Assembly: GCF_000247645.1 (NCBI RefSeq)
Contig: NZ_AHWA01000004.1
Coordinates: 1,358,924-1,422,923 of the forward strand
DNA length: 64,000 bases
Origin: Salinibacterium sp. PAMC 21357
Lineage (GTDB): Bacteria > Actinomycetota > Actinomycetes > Actinomycetales > Microbacteriaceae
Direction: 5' to 3'
The notes under the pieces were generated by a model that saw nothing but the letters and a program-made list of their open reading frames with translations, was not told the origin of the DNA and searched no databases. The first letter of the stretch is position 1. Each line of letters opens with the position of its first letter. The translations under genes and the position numbers were made by a program. Positions 34,858 to 43,827 of the stretch are shown one piece after another.

Positions 34858-37800
34858 TTAGGGCTGCCCGGGTTCGTATATCTCTAGCGGTCCGAGTTCC
34901 ACGGTGTTGGTCGCTCCGCCGTCGTAGACGAATGAGATTGTCGCTCCTTGCGCCAGCAGCGTTTCCAGCGTGGTCGTGGCGTTGTCACCGATTACAGCAT
35001 TTGTTGACTGAATATCGATGATGTCTGGATTCGAACGGAACATGCTCACGGTGAAGCTACCTGTCACCGTGATCGGTGCACCGTTGGGATCGGTGATGGT
35101 GAGGCTATCGAGCGGCCCATTTATATAGCCGCCCTCGGCTTCCAACTGCGTGATGATCGGCAAACGACTGATCACGTTCGGGTTGTCGGAACGGAAATAG
35201 TCCGAACCCTGCAACAAGAAAAACACAGTGTTGTCTTGATTGCGGTCGACGATGGTCCGATTCAACGCGTATCGGGTGTCAACGGTGTTCGCTGAGACGA
35301 CGATGTTGTACACGCGACTGACTTGGCCCGCATCGTTGGTGGCAGTGATGGTGATCGGGAAAGTTCCCTGCTCTAGCGGCATACCTTCCAATCGGCCCGT
35401 ATCCCAATCGGGGAAGAGCGAGCCGTCCGGGAATACTCCGTCATAAACGATCGTGCCAGGGTCCGCAGATCCCCAGTTGATCACTGGTTTCCACGTCGCG
35501 CTGCTTCGATATTCCACGAACCTCGCTGTGGTACCTCCGACGAAAGCGGGAGCCACGACGGGTGCGGGGTAGGCGCTATCAGCTTCTGCCTTTGCCACGT
35601 TCATGCTCACGACGTTGGGCTCACCAGTGCCTACTCGGAACGAGACTGTTCCCTCCTGCAGGAACTCTCGCATTGTGCGGTAGTCCCCACCTCCGATGTT
35701 TCCATTCAACGTGAACGCCAACGCTCCCGGAGCGTTCGCATCGCCCTCGGCGGCAGTGAGATTCACTAGCGCAGCGGCATTGGTCATTTCAGCGTTACCG
35801 ATCCAGGTTCGCACGTCTGAAATTGCCGCTGTTGACCAATCAAACAGCGGGTCGGCGGCTTCTGCAAACATAGGCATGGTGGCAGGATCCACCGCTCCGC
35901 TGAAGTCGAGTGAGACCGAGTTGTTGGCGGGGTCCGCGACGAAACTCGTTATTGGAGTGCTCGCTGGGGGAGTTGAATTGGCGTCGATGACAAACTCACC
36001 GGGTTGAGAGGTTTCAGCGGTCGGTTCGACTTTGAGACGCATACGATCCCCGTTGACCAGCACATCCAGCGTGCCACCCAGCAGGAACTCATCCGCGAAT
36101 CCCTCTTGCATCGTTTCCCACACAGCTCTGCCCGCAGAATCTACCGAGTCTCCAAACTCCACATCGATTTCAAAACCGTCGTCGATCGTGATGTCCGTGG
36201 TAACAGAGGACATATCGAGCGCGAAACTCACCCCAGAGGGCGAGTGGAACGTCGCGTTGTAGGCCCCGCCAATAGAAGCCAGTTCGTTGCTCGCATCCAG
36301 CTTGGTCTTAAGCGCGGCTAGTTCTGGAGTGCTGTCACCGCTCAGGTGCAATGCGCGACCGCTGGGTACCCCTTCAACATCAAATGCATGCTCGTAACTG
36401 GCTGAATTGGCTCTGACGAGCATCGTCGCTGGAGTCTGTCCGGCCGCGTTGACCGCGACGACTGAGTAGTTGGGCTCCTCCGCGGGATCGAGCGGGATCG
36501 TGAACTCGAAGTCCATCAGCCCGTTCTTACCTATTGTGGCTACGGGTGCCAACGATTGCAGAACGGTGCCGTCAGCATCCACCACGTTATAGAACGCGGC
36601 AGGCTCACCCTCGCCTGCCGTCCACGCCAAGACTTGTGCGTCGTCTTCCACTATCGAAGCCAGAAGGGGCGAGGCAGGAGCCTCCGTGGGGAGCTCGTCG
36701 ATCCGAACACTGGTGTTCCACTGCTGCATCACATCGTCCACATACCCCGTGAGTGTCACCTGGTAGATGCCGGATTCTAGGAACTCGATCTCGTACAACG
36801 GCCCCATATCGGCAGGTAACGGATCCGGATCCAGTTCTGGCTCTGGTTCCGTCTCATTCATGATTCCGAACCGGGATGCGGATGCACCGCCGCCGTCGTC
36901 ACCATCGGAAGGCAAAGGCTGGCGGGTGTAAGACCACTGCAAGTTACGTGGCGGTGAATCGGCGAAGAACGGCACAACTTCCTCGGCGTTAAAGGTAGCT
37001 TTTTCCCCGACTAAAGATTCGGAGATTCCCGAGATAGGCTCGTCTACTTCTGTCAATGCGGAAACGAAGACTCGCTTGAGCTCTTCAACCATGTAAGCGT
37101 TGGTTTCATACTCACCAGGGCGCGACCTCCAACGATCATCCATGATCGCGCTCCACCCCGCAGTTTCGAAGAAGTACTCATTATCCTTTGTGTAAACGCC
37201 AGCAGCTCGCAAATTGGCCGGACGGTGACGATCCGTGTAAACAGGGTAAAGAATTCCACTACCGCTTTCCGAAGTGCAATATTGTGAAGCACAGGCTCGT
37301 GACCCTGTCAGGGTGAGAGTGATCTTGCGCACACCTGGTCGCCATGACATTTCATCGATCGTATTGACGGCGGAATAAAGTGCGCCGGTTGTCCTACCGC
37401 CTTGACTGATGTCTTGGAGAGCATCAATAGCGTCTTGCCCATCGTGGCTAAAGTCGTTCGCAATGTTCACTGCATAGGGATTGTCAGTTGTGACTTCGCC
37501 GCCACTCTTGAAATCGACTACCGCGACACGAGAATCGTTGACGTTGTCGGTCACCAGTTCCACAAACTCAGCGGCATCACCCTGAAGCAACGAGACTGCC
37601 CCGCCAGCGTTTCCGGTGGAATCCACGACAATGACGACGTCAACAGGTGACGATTCGCCCCACGCCGGCTCAGGGAAGGATATTCCCATGCGAGTGCCTA
37701 GTTGGTAAGCAGCAGACGCTGTGTATCCTTTATCGTCATATGATTCGTGTTCCGCGAAGAAGCGCCCGTTATTTGCTTCGTTCGCCCAAGCTTTTATCGG

Positions 37801-38580
37801 CCATAGGTCGTAAACAGGCGTACCAAAGAAGCTCAGTAGCGTCGAGCTGGTTCGAGTTTGGCACGCAAAGTCCCACTCCACACAAACCGAGATCACTGGT
37901 GCATCTGTCAGATCTTCCCAGTTGACAACCGGGCCCGACAGCCCATTCCGAACAGGGCCGAACAGTCCGTTCCGAGAAGGGCTGAAGGTGCCGTAATTTG
38001 CGGTTTTGTCCTTTGGGTCAAAGTAAGGGTCGCCGAAGGTCGCGATCCCGGAGACTTGGTCGATTACATCGTCTTCGCCGTCGGCGGCGAGCAATTGCAA
38101 GGCGGTTCGCACCACAGCGGCACCTTGGGAGTAGCCTGCCAGTATGTATTGGGTATCTGGGCAGGTAGTGCTCTTTAGGGACATCTCATTCTTGAGATTT
38201 ACGGCTCCGAGTTGCACTGAGTCGAAAAAGTTCTTCGGGATCTTCCCCTGGTAAGGGGTTCCTCCTGGGTTTTCACTTTCCCAAAAGGCCGCCGCGGGAT
38301 AGTCCACTCCGCTAAGTTCGACGACTTTGAAGGTGCCAGCGTTTGGGATTGGATCGATGAGGTCCGCCATCTTGTTGGCGAAAGAGAATGTCATCGCCCC
38401 CATCCCCGAGGCTTCGGCTGGCTCGTCGGTTCCTCGGGCGCCAATGATTTCAAACGTTGGGCAATCAGGTGAATCGGCAAGAGCACTAGATGGAAGTGCA
38501 GCGAGACAGGCCAGAATTGCGACAGTGATTGCCGCGATAGGTCGATTAATCGAATATCCCTCAGTTTGAAAGTTACCCAA
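34858..38580 (-). CDS. giant secreted cutinase / VWA / Ig-like protein
   Basis: 1240 residues. Signal peptide ending SSALA (about 35). Residues 36-255 form a cutinase-type alpha/beta hydrolase: IIGARGTDEPA near the front and the nucleophile serine in GYSQG (Ser151), with FGDPYF and paired cysteines. Residues about 312-520 are a von Willebrand A fold starting VDVVIVVDSTGN, with the metal motif altered from DxSxS. The rest has fibronectin/Ig-like and putative-Ig repeats. No LPXTG or membrane anchor closes it. The start is TTG 38580; ATT 38559, after GAGGG, is possible. An eight-residue duplication (RNGLFGPV, RNGLSGPV) lies at about 203. Confidence 0.75.
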   Translation of the reverse strand: MGNFQTEGYSINRPIAAITVAILACLAALPSSALADSPDCPTFEIIGARGTDEPAEASGMGAMTFSFANKMADLIDPIPNAGTFKVVELSGVDYPAAAFWESENPGGTPYQGKIPKNFFDSVQLGAVNLKNEMSLKSTTCPDTQYILAGYSQGAAVVRTALQLLAADGEDDVIDQVSGIATFGDPYFDPKDKTANYGTFSPSRNGLFGPVRNGLSGPVVNWEDLTDAPVISVCVEWDFACQTRTSSTLLSFFGTPVYDLWPIKAWANEANNGRFFAEHESYDDKGYTASAAYQLGTRMGISFPEPAWGESSPVDVVIVVDSTGNAGGAVSLLQGDAAEFVELVTDNVNDSRVAVVDFKSGGEVTTDNPYAVNIANDFSHDGQDAIDALQDISQGGRTTGALYSAVNTIDEMSWRPGVRKITLTLTGSRACASQYCTSESGSGILYPVYTDRHRPANLRAAGVYTKDNEYFFETAGWSAIMDDRWRSRPGEYETNAYMVEELKRVFVSALTEVDEPISGISESLVGEKATFNAEEVVPFFADSPPRNLQWSYTRQPLPSDGDDGGGASASRFGIMNETEPEPELDPDPLPADMGPLYEIEFLESGIYQVTLTGYVDDVMQQWNTSVRIDELPTEAPASPLLASIVEDDAQVLAWTAGEGEPAAFYNVVDADGTVLQSLAPVATIGKNGLMDFEFTIPLDPAEEPNYSVVAVNAAGQTPATMLVRANSASYEHAFDVEGVPSGRALHLSGDSTPELAALKTKLDASNELASIGGAYNATFHSPSGVSFALDMSSVTTDITIDDGFEIDVEFGDSVDSAGRAVWETMQEGFADEFLLGGTLDVLVNGDRMRLKVEPTAETSQPGEFVIDANSTPPASTPITSFVADPANNSVSLDFSGAVDPATMPMFAEAADPLFDWSTAAISDVRTWIGNAEMTNAAALVNLTAAEGDANAPGALAFTLNGNIGGGDYRTMREFLQEGTVSFRVGTGEPNVVSMNVAKAEADSAYPAPVVAPAFVGGTTARFVEYRSSATWKPVINWGSADPGTIVYDGVFPDGSLFPDWDTGRLEGMPLEQGTFPITITATNDAGQVSRVYNIVVSANTVDTRYALNRTIVDRNQDNTVFFLLQGSDYFRSDNPNVISRLPIITQLEAEGGYINGPLDSLTITDPNGAPITVTGSFTVSMFRSNPDIIDIQSTNAVIGDNATTTLETLLAQGATISFVYDGGATNTVELGPLEIYEPGQP

Positions 38581-38628
38581 TAATGTGTGTGGTCTGCTCC
38601 TTTGTCAATACCCTCGAAAGTGAGGCAA

Positions 38629-39117
38629 TCAGTCGGTCAGCTCCGTCGAGGGGGACTCGCGGAACTTTACGTACATAGTTCCCTTGGAAGGAAATTCGCA
38701 CTCATCGGCGGCCAATGACGCTTCCAGCTCTTCCGTATAGTCGCTATAGCCGAGCAAATAGCCCTCCATGCCAACACCGTCGGCGCGCGAGTACGTGAGA
38801 GTATCTGGGCGATGGGTTCCGAAATAGCCTGTAGCTTCGAGCTGGGCAGCGACGACTGCAACAATATCGTCGCCCTCAATGACGAAGAAATGGGTGAAGC
38901 CGTTGTTTGGGGTGGGCTTGCCTCCGGACCCTTCGCAAAGTACTTCTCCGAGCGTCGGTGCCTGGAATTCCGCCACGGCAGCATCGAGGTTATCTTGGCG
39001 CTCTTGCGCCCCATAAGGGTCAAGCAAAAAACAGCCACCGAGTGACAAGGTCATGAGCAGCATCGTTACTGCAGCAACCGCGTGCTTCCCCGCCATGTTC
39101 ATTTTCTTCTGCGTCAT
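38629..39117 (-). CDS. hypothetical lipoprotein
   Basis: 162 residues. The signal peptide ends in the lipobox LSLGGC (about residue 29). The mature part has two cysteines and no family I recognise. On the minus strand CATACT stands 7 bp ahead of the ATG with no ribosome binding site, so the message is probably leaderless. It is 48 bp upstream of the giant cutinase gene in the same direction and may be expressed with it. Confidence 0.65.
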   Translation of the reverse strand: MTQKKMNMAGKHAVAAVTMLLMTLSLGGCFLLDPYGAQERQDNLDAAVAEFQAPTLGEVLCEGSGGKPTPNNGFTHFFVIEGDDIVAVVAAQLEATGYFGTHRPDTLTYSRADGVGMEGYLLGYSDYTEELEASLAADECEFPSKGTMYVKFRESPSTELTD

Positions 39118-39192
39118 GCAGAAGAGTATGTCAGTTGAAACGCAGATCTGGTCTCGTTTGTGTAGGAATCCTCGACAATTTTTGGACTAGCT

Positions 39193-39687
39193 CTAGGTGC
39201 AATGCTTTCGCATATTTGCTCGAGATAGACAGGGCGATTCATGCATGGCTGGATGTGCTCCAACGGTTCCACTCGTCGGTGTCAGGGAAATCTCGGACGC
39301 GACGGTGCGGTGGCCCTGGGTGCACGATCCTCCGGAGATTTGTCGGAGCCGTGCTTGAGCGTTGTGCCAGCGTTCAACGAATCCGACGGGTCCGTAGCCG
39401 GCGTCGGTGGTGTCATAGGAGACAGTCCATGCGGTTTGTAATGCGGAGAGCTCTTCTACGAGGGCGTCATGCTTCCACCAGCAATCAGGGATGACGGTCT
39501 CGTCAACCGCGTAGCGTTTGCTGATCCACTCGACCCACGAGCGCAGCTCTTCCCATTTCTCAGAGGCGTCTTCGTTCGGTAGCGTTCGCCAGTTCACTGC
39601 GATTGCTGCGATCTCTTCGGAGTCTGGTTCGCGGTCGCTTTCTTCTTCGGCGAGGACGTCGTTGATGTCAAAGTCGTCGTAGCTCAT
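39193..39687 (-). CDS. DUF4913-like protein of a conjugative element
   Basis: 164 residues. Acidic start (SYDDFDINDVLAEEESDREPD), then ELRSWVEWISKRYAVDE, CWWKHDALVEELSALQTAW and ERWHNAQARLRQISGGSC, close to the W..H..L..L..AW pattern of DUF4913 proteins that accompany actinobacterial conjugation genes. ATG 39687 is chosen because the longer frame is low-complexity shadow of the neighbouring gene. It follows the broken small gene and the VirD4 fragment in the order normal for such elements. Its last 40 residues are less typical and may be a fusion with flanking DNA. Confidence 0.55.
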   Translation of the reverse strand: MSYDDFDINDVLAEEESDREPDSEEIAAIAVNWRTLPNEDASEKWEELRSWVEWISKRYAVDETVIPDCWWKHDALVEELSALQTAWTVSYDTTDAGYGPVGFVERWHNAQARLRQISGGSCTQGHRTVASEISLTPTSGTVGAHPAMHESPCLSRANMRKHCT

Positions 39688-39689
39688 GG

Positions 39690-40009
39690 TTACTCCGTGA
39701 GGGGTCTGGTCAGTTTGCGTCGTAGACCACGTAGACCACGTAGGGCGAATGCGCTTGCGACTCGGCGGCTGCGCATGGCGCGCAGTGCCTGGTCGCGTTC
39801 GAGAAGGCGATGCAGCAGCTCGTGGTGGGCAGGGTGCAGGCTCACGAGGTCGCGTACTTTTGCAGTTCGGCTGCAGGCGGCGCAACGCAACTCGTTTCCA
39901 GCTGCGGTTTCCTCCGCGAACCAGCGGGCTCGGCGGGCGTACCATGCGCGTGAGGCAGATAGCCTGTGCGGTACTTGTTACCCCGTGCCGGCCTGCGAGA
40001 GTTCGACAT
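39690..40009 (-). pseudogene. small gene of the conjugative element, frameshifted
   Basis: Translation can start at ATG 40009, overlapping the stop of the VirD4 fragment (ATGA), and reads about 16 codons of a basic N-terminus. A second frame then continues as SASRAWYARRARWFAEETAA, a cysteine pair CAAC and HHELLHRLLERDQALRAMRS to the stop at 39690. Joining the two frames near 39960 gives a plausible 105-residue zinc-ribbon-like protein. Neither frame alone has a suitable start and full length, so a one-base indel is likely. Confidence 0.5.
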
Positions 40010-40758
40010 CAGTTCTGGGTTTCCTCGTAGTCCAACTCGAGGGTTTCCTCGGGCTCAGAAAGTACGAGCGGTTCGGCTTTGGCGAACTGCGTGCGGAACT
40101 GTTCCTGCTGTTCTGCTTCGGTTGTGCGCTTGCCCGTCGAGATGCTCTTGCTGTCTGCCCGGTCGGTCCATCCGCGCAGATCGAGGAGAGCGCCACGACG
40201 GTTTCGGTAGGCCAACAATCCCATCGACTGCGGCATGCGACGGATCTCGTCAACGGTCATTAGCGGAACCCGTTCGAGTTGGTTGCTGGTTGAGGCTCCC
40301 TGCTGGTTGTAGCTGTAGGAGGGACGCTTCAGCTGTCGCGTTCCGAGCATCGCTTCGATATCGCCCAGGTGCCCCATATCTGAAGCGCCTCCGAGCAGGA
40401 TTCTCGCTGTTGCTGCAGAACAGATGGCGTCTGCTTCTGCCTTCGACCAGGCAGTCTCGGCTTGTGAGAGTGCTTGCAAGACGACCATTGTGCAGATTCC
40501 GCGGCCGCCACCGTCAGCCATGACCCGTGGCAGCGCTGGCCATGCGAACATATTTGCGATCTCGTCGAGGATCAGCCCCAGTGGCAGGTCGAGCCGTGAG
40601 CCGGGTGTTGCTAGTGCTTTGCGGCGTGCGGTTTCCACCACGTCGTCTAGGAGGGCGCCGAGGAAGCCGCCCATCGAGCCTGATCCGCCGCTGGAGCCGA
40701 TCAGGTAGAGAGTGTTTTCGCCGGAGAGGAATTCGTCGGCGTCGAAGTTCTCGCCACG
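40009..40758 (-). pseudogene. VirD4/TraG coupling protein, C-terminal fragment
   Basis: About 249 codons remain, opening at RGENFDADEFLSGENTLYLI after a stop at 40759-40761. The segment LPLGLILDEIAN carries the Walker B motif and VMADGGGRGICTMVVLQALSQ the following conserved helix of TraG/TraD-like ATPases (TraM recognition domain). The Walker A half is missing, so the protein cannot be active. This shows that a conjugative element once occupied this site and was truncated here. Confidence 0.8.
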
Positions 40759-40761
40759 CTA

Positions 40762-41087
40762 GGGCGAGGGGGCTTCATTTGAAAAGTCACGAATCTGAGC
40801 TCAAAGTTTGCTCGCTTCGTCGAAGCCAGCGGAGTATTTAGCTCGTGTGTAGCCCCTGCTGTGTGTTGAGGAAGTCCGTCGTGGAAGACATTGTCTTGGC
40901 CATCCTCGATAAGCAACTCACTAGATGTCGACATTCCTCGACCCAATTTTCCTGAACGCAGTCGATCCTGCGGCAACGTGGCAGCCAACTTCGAAGACGT
41001 GGGTCTAAGGCTGCACGTTCTCATTCCCTGATTTCACCGATCTGCTGGAGGCAGAGCACTTTGCCGAGCAATAATCAGATTAGCCGT
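40762..41087. other. non-coding outer left arm of the third att site
   Basis: No gene is seen. From about 40925 the sequence is similar to 33990-34118. The boundary of truncation of the VirD4 gene lies at the left edge of this stretch. Confidence 0.45.
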
Positions 41088-41107
41088 GCCCACATTTCAC
41101 CCACACT
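41088..41107 (+). repeat. left-arm direct repeats, third att site
   Basis: GCCCACATTT followed by CACCCACACT, 123 bp before the core, as at 34119 and 43808. Confidence 0.6.
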
Positions 41108-41210
41108 CGGAGAGCATCGTGGTCAACTCGTGACATCGGGGTCGCACCCAGTCATCAATGTTCTGCAGCGATTTTCGCGACTTCCGCATAGTTCTGCGGG
41201 AATGGTTTTC

Positions 41211-41257
41211 GACTACGGATCAATAGGCCGGGGGTTCAAATCCCTCCGGGCGCACCA
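41211..41257 (+). other. attR-type core of the tRNA-Arg island
   Basis: 47 of 47 bp identical to the tRNA-Arg 3' end. It has the left arm but not the right arm; the bases after the CCA (GCT, then a different terminator) do not resemble 18570-18755. This fits the distal end of an integrated element. Confidence 0.85.
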
Positions 41258-41260
41258 GCT

Positions 41261-41287
41261 GAAAGCCCACATTCGTGTGGGGCTTTC
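41261..41287 (+). terminator. intrinsic terminator after the third att core
   Basis: GAAAGCCC pairs with GGGCTTTC, extended by CA/TG around TTCG. If this is the original chromosomal flank of the tRNA, it would be the native tRNA-Arg terminator displaced by the integrations. Confidence 0.65.
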
Positions 41288-41378
41288 GTCGTTAACTTCT
41301 GAGAAGATATCCTCAAGTGCTTCCTCGGCCCGATTTGCGGTGTGACGAGCTACACACGGAGAGAGCTAGGTAACGCGC

Positions 41379-41900
41379 GTGAATACTGATCTGAATCTTC
41401 TGAACGTCAAGCGAGTGCTCGATCTTGCCGCGATTCTGTCGTGGGTCTTGCTCGGAGTCGCGGTGCTGGGGTTACTCGGGTATGTCGTCATTTCGGGGTT
41501 AACCGGAACAGCCTTCGCCGCACGGGTACCGATCATTATTGGATTTATCGGCGTCACCATTTCTGCCATCTTGCAGGTGATTTTCGCGAATGCGGCACCG
41601 AAGGCGTTTCCTGCTGAGCGCAGGTTGAGGCTGAAAGCATTGCTGGGAATTGCCGCCCCCGGTGTGCTCGCCTTTATTGTGGCCGCCATCAGCTCGCTCG
41701 GGGTGCAAGTCATCGCAGGCGTCCGAGACGCCTTCGGTTCTGACGTTCTCTTCGTGCTCGTCGTGCTCGTGTGCGCGCCGCTCACTGGCTTCTTGTTTGA
41801 TGCGGGCCGAAAGATGTCGGTAGTCGAGAAAAAATATGGCGTCGACGGTGCCGTGCAGCTCTACGACTCCCAACATGAATCGGCGTTATTGCCCCGCTAA
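41379..41900 (+). CDS. multi-TM protein, paralogue 1
   Basis: 173 residues with four predicted spans (LSWVLLGVAVLGLLGYVVI; VPIIIGFIGVTISAILQVIF; LLGIAAPGVLAFIVAAISSL; LFVLVVLVCAPLTGFLF). It starts VNTDLNLLNVKR from GTG and ends with a soluble tail VEKKYGVDGAVQLY. The gene at 46109 encodes a clear paralogue, and the 5' ends of both genes and the preceding AACGCGC are nearly identical in DNA. No known family is recognised. The relation to the WXG100 cluster is discussed in the findings. Confidence 0.7.
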   Translation: MNTDLNLLNVKRVLDLAAILSWVLLGVAVLGLLGYVVISGLTGTAFAARVPIIIGFIGVTISAILQVIFANAAPKAFPAERRLRLKALLGIAAPGVLAFIVAAISSLGVQVIAGVRDAFGSDVLFVLVVLVCAPLTGFLFDAGRKMSVVEKKYGVDGAVQLYDSQHESALLPR

Positions 41901-41940
41901 TTGTGTGTTGTTCCTGTTGCAGCGTCGTTAGAGTGACTCC

Positions 41941-42270
41941 ATGGCATCCACTGAGCAAGGTCGCGTTCTCGAGCACGCGCTTCTTCCGGTCAAGCCCGGC
42001 CGTGAGGCGGAGTTCGAAGCGGCTTTCGCCCAAGCGAAGAGCATCATTGCGGCGATGCCGGGATTCCGTGGGCTGACGCTCTCACGCGGGGTCGAGCATC
42101 CCGAAACGTATCTGCTGCTCGTGCGGTGGGACACCGTTGACGACCACGAAATCGGCTTTAGGGGTTCACTCGAGTACCAGCAGTGGCGAGCACTGCTACA
42201 TGAGTTTTACGAACCGTTCCCGGTCGTGGAGCACTTCGATGAGGTCGAGCGGGTTGCGGCCGACGGCTGA
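41941..42270 (+). CDS. antibiotic biosynthesis monooxygenase (ABM) domain protein
   Basis: 109 residues, a single ferredoxin-like ABM fold: LLPVKPGREAEFEAAFAQA, MPGFRGLTLSRGVEHP, YLLLVRWDTVDDHEIGFRGS and FYEPFPVVEHF. ABM proteins are small cofactor-free oxygenases or stress proteins. It stands alone, 40 bp after the membrane protein gene, and is probably a normal chromosomal gene. Confidence 0.8.
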   Translation: MASTEQGRVLEHALLPVKPGREAEFEAAFAQAKSIIAAMPGFRGLTLSRGVEHPETYLLLVRWDTVDDHEIGFRGSLEYQQWRALLHEFYEPFPVVEHFDEVERVAADG

Positions 42271-42299
42271 GTGACCCGAACCACTTTCGATTGCCGGCC

Positions 42300-42426
42300 G
42301 TAAATCGCGCATTATGGGGCCCGCTGCTGCCTGCGCTAATCCTGGCCCTCGTTTTCTACACCGTTGGGGTTTGGGGCGAGAGAGTGCAGCAAGTGTTCAC
42401 GCCGTGGCAGACCGAATTCTTCGGTG
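42300..42426 (+). pseudogene. HsmA-like gene fragment
   Basis: A plus-strand frame reads LLPALILALVFYTVGVWGERVQQVF, almost the same as the N-terminus of the intact gene at 59144 (LLPAIILITLALVFYTVGVW). After about 40 codons the similarity stops abruptly in TPWQTEFFGV. Only one of the four membrane spans remains. It marks a deletion or insertion edge next to the Fic gene. Confidence 0.65.
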
Positions 42427-42504
42427 TTCGCGTCGCATGCTTGTTACTTCCAGAGGTTAGGAGCGTTCTGGTTCTGACTTCCGTGTAACGGAGTCTATTG
42501 AAGC

Positions 42505-42537
42505 AATTTTTACAGATCGACTCGACGTGTAAAAATT
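42505..42537. promoter_or_regulatory. perfect palindrome upstream of the Fic gene
   Basis: AATTTTTACA (42505-42514) and TGTAAAAATT (42528-42537) are exact inverted repeats around 13 bp that contain a second palindrome, TCGACTCGA. It lies 22 bp before the Fic start codon and has no following T-run for the plus strand that would favour a terminator. An operator is likely. Confidence 0.6.
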
Positions 42538-42558
42538 TGGGCCCTTTTTTTGCATGTC

Positions 42559-43698
42559 ATGCGCACATGTTGCTACGCATTACAAACGACTTGGCGACCT
42601 GCGCACCCCCACAACGAGCTTCCCGAGCTGCCACCAAACGTCGAGATAGAAACGAAGCGAGTGCTAAAAGCAGCGATTGAAGCCCGAACGGCTTTGGCTA
42701 CTCTGGACCAAGCTGCGCGGCGGATGACTAACCCGACCGTGTTGATCAACTCGATCCCTCTACTCGAAGCGCAGGCGAGTACTGAGATAGAGAACATTGT
42801 TACAACCACCGACGACATCTTCAGATTCGCTCAGGATGAGTCGGCGGCGACCAACCCCGCCACAAAAGAGACCCTCAAGTACCGAACAGCTCTCTTTGCC
42901 GGAATTCAGTTAATCGAGTCGAGACCTCTATCGTCTACGACCGCGGTCCAGGTGTGCACGATTGTCAACGGCCGCGAGATGGACGTTCGATGGCTGCCGG
43001 GAACTTATATCGGTAACCCGGCAACAGGGGCTGCCATCTACACTCCGCCGTCCGGTGAAACTGTAATACGCGACAAGCTTGGCGATTGGGAGAGCTTTCT
43101 TCATGAGTCACGCGGCTTAGATCCATTAGTGGTGATGGCAATTGCTCACTACCAATTCGAAGCCATTCATCCCTTCGAGAACGGCAATGGCAGAACCGGT
43201 CGAATACTCAACGTTCTGATGCTGATGAGCGCCGGGTTAATCGACCAGCCAATTCTTTATCTCTCCCGGTACATCATCGAAAACAAAGATAAATACTACC
43301 GATTGCTGCTTGAAGTGACGAGAGACGGCAACTGGGAAGAATGGATACTCTTCGTTCTTGAAGGGATCCGTCTCACAGCATTGAGCACGGTATCGAAGAT
43401 TGACCGAATTCAAGACTTGCAAGATGAGACACTCAGCACCATAAGGGAGGTTACTCCCGCAGCCAATGCGGATCTCTTGGCTGTCCTCTTTGAGCAGCCC
43501 TACTGTCGCATCACAAATGTGGTTTCACGCTGCCGTGTTTCTAGACCCACAGCAACCAACTGGCTAAATGCACTGGTCCGAGAGGGCATACTCGTCGATG
43601 TAAAAGCCGGGCGCGAGCGCATCTTTATCAACTCAAAGTTCTTTCAGCTCTTGATGAAACCCGAGAGTGCCCCAGAGTCTGAGCCGACGCTTTTCTAG
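42559..43698 (+). CDS. Fic domain AMP-transferase with C-terminal winged helix
   Basis: 379 residues. An N-terminal segment (NELPELPPNVEIETKRVLKA) and inhibitory motif STEIEN (about residues 74-79, form S/TxxxEG/N) place it in class II. The Fic core has the full catalytic motif HPFENGNGRTGR (about 203-214). The last 80 residues form a winged helix (CRVSRPTATNWLNALVREGI). Such proteins AMPylate targets or themselves; some act as toxins held in check by the inhibitory helix. The start is uncertain (ATG 42559 or TTG 42550) and lacks a ribosome binding site. The base composition is less GC-rich than its neighbours. Confidence 0.85.
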   Translation: MRTCCYALQTTWRPAHPHNELPELPPNVEIETKRVLKAAIEARTALATLDQAARRMTNPTVLINSIPLLEAQASTEIENIVTTTDDIFRFAQDESAATNPATKETLKYRTALFAGIQLIESRPLSSTTAVQVCTIVNGREMDVRWLPGTYIGNPATGAAIYTPPSGETVIRDKLGDWESFLHESRGLDPLVVMAIAHYQFEAIHPFENGNGRTGRILNVLMLMSAGLIDQPILYLSRYIIENKDKYYRLLLEVTRDGNWEEWILFVLEGIRLTALSTVSKIDRIQDLQDETLSTIREVTPAANADLLAVLFEQPYCRITNVVSRCRVSRPTATNWLNALVREGILVDVKAGRERIFINSKFFQLLMKPESAPESEPTLF

Positions 43699-43807
43699 GA
43701 GAAGAGTGGAAGACCGCCGCAATTAGGCACGGATTATCGTGGGCGCTTCGCGCGTTTGGAGGGCGCGACTAGGGGCACTGGGTGAGGGCGATCTGAAGTC
43801 TGGGCGT

Positions 43808-43827
43808 GCCCACATTTCACCCACACT
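43808..43827 (+). repeat. left-arm direct repeats, fourth att site
   Basis: GCCCACATTT and CACCCACACT, 122 bp before the truncated core at 43930. The stretch between (with GATCATCGTGGTCAGC and GCGCCCAGTCACCAG) matches the arms at 34119 and 41088. Confidence 0.6.

Noticed and set aside
37053..38178. Several plus-strand frames opposite the giant cutinase/VWA gene
   Set aside because: No family resemblance and no signals; the minus-strand frame is continuous over 3.7 kb with recognisable domains.
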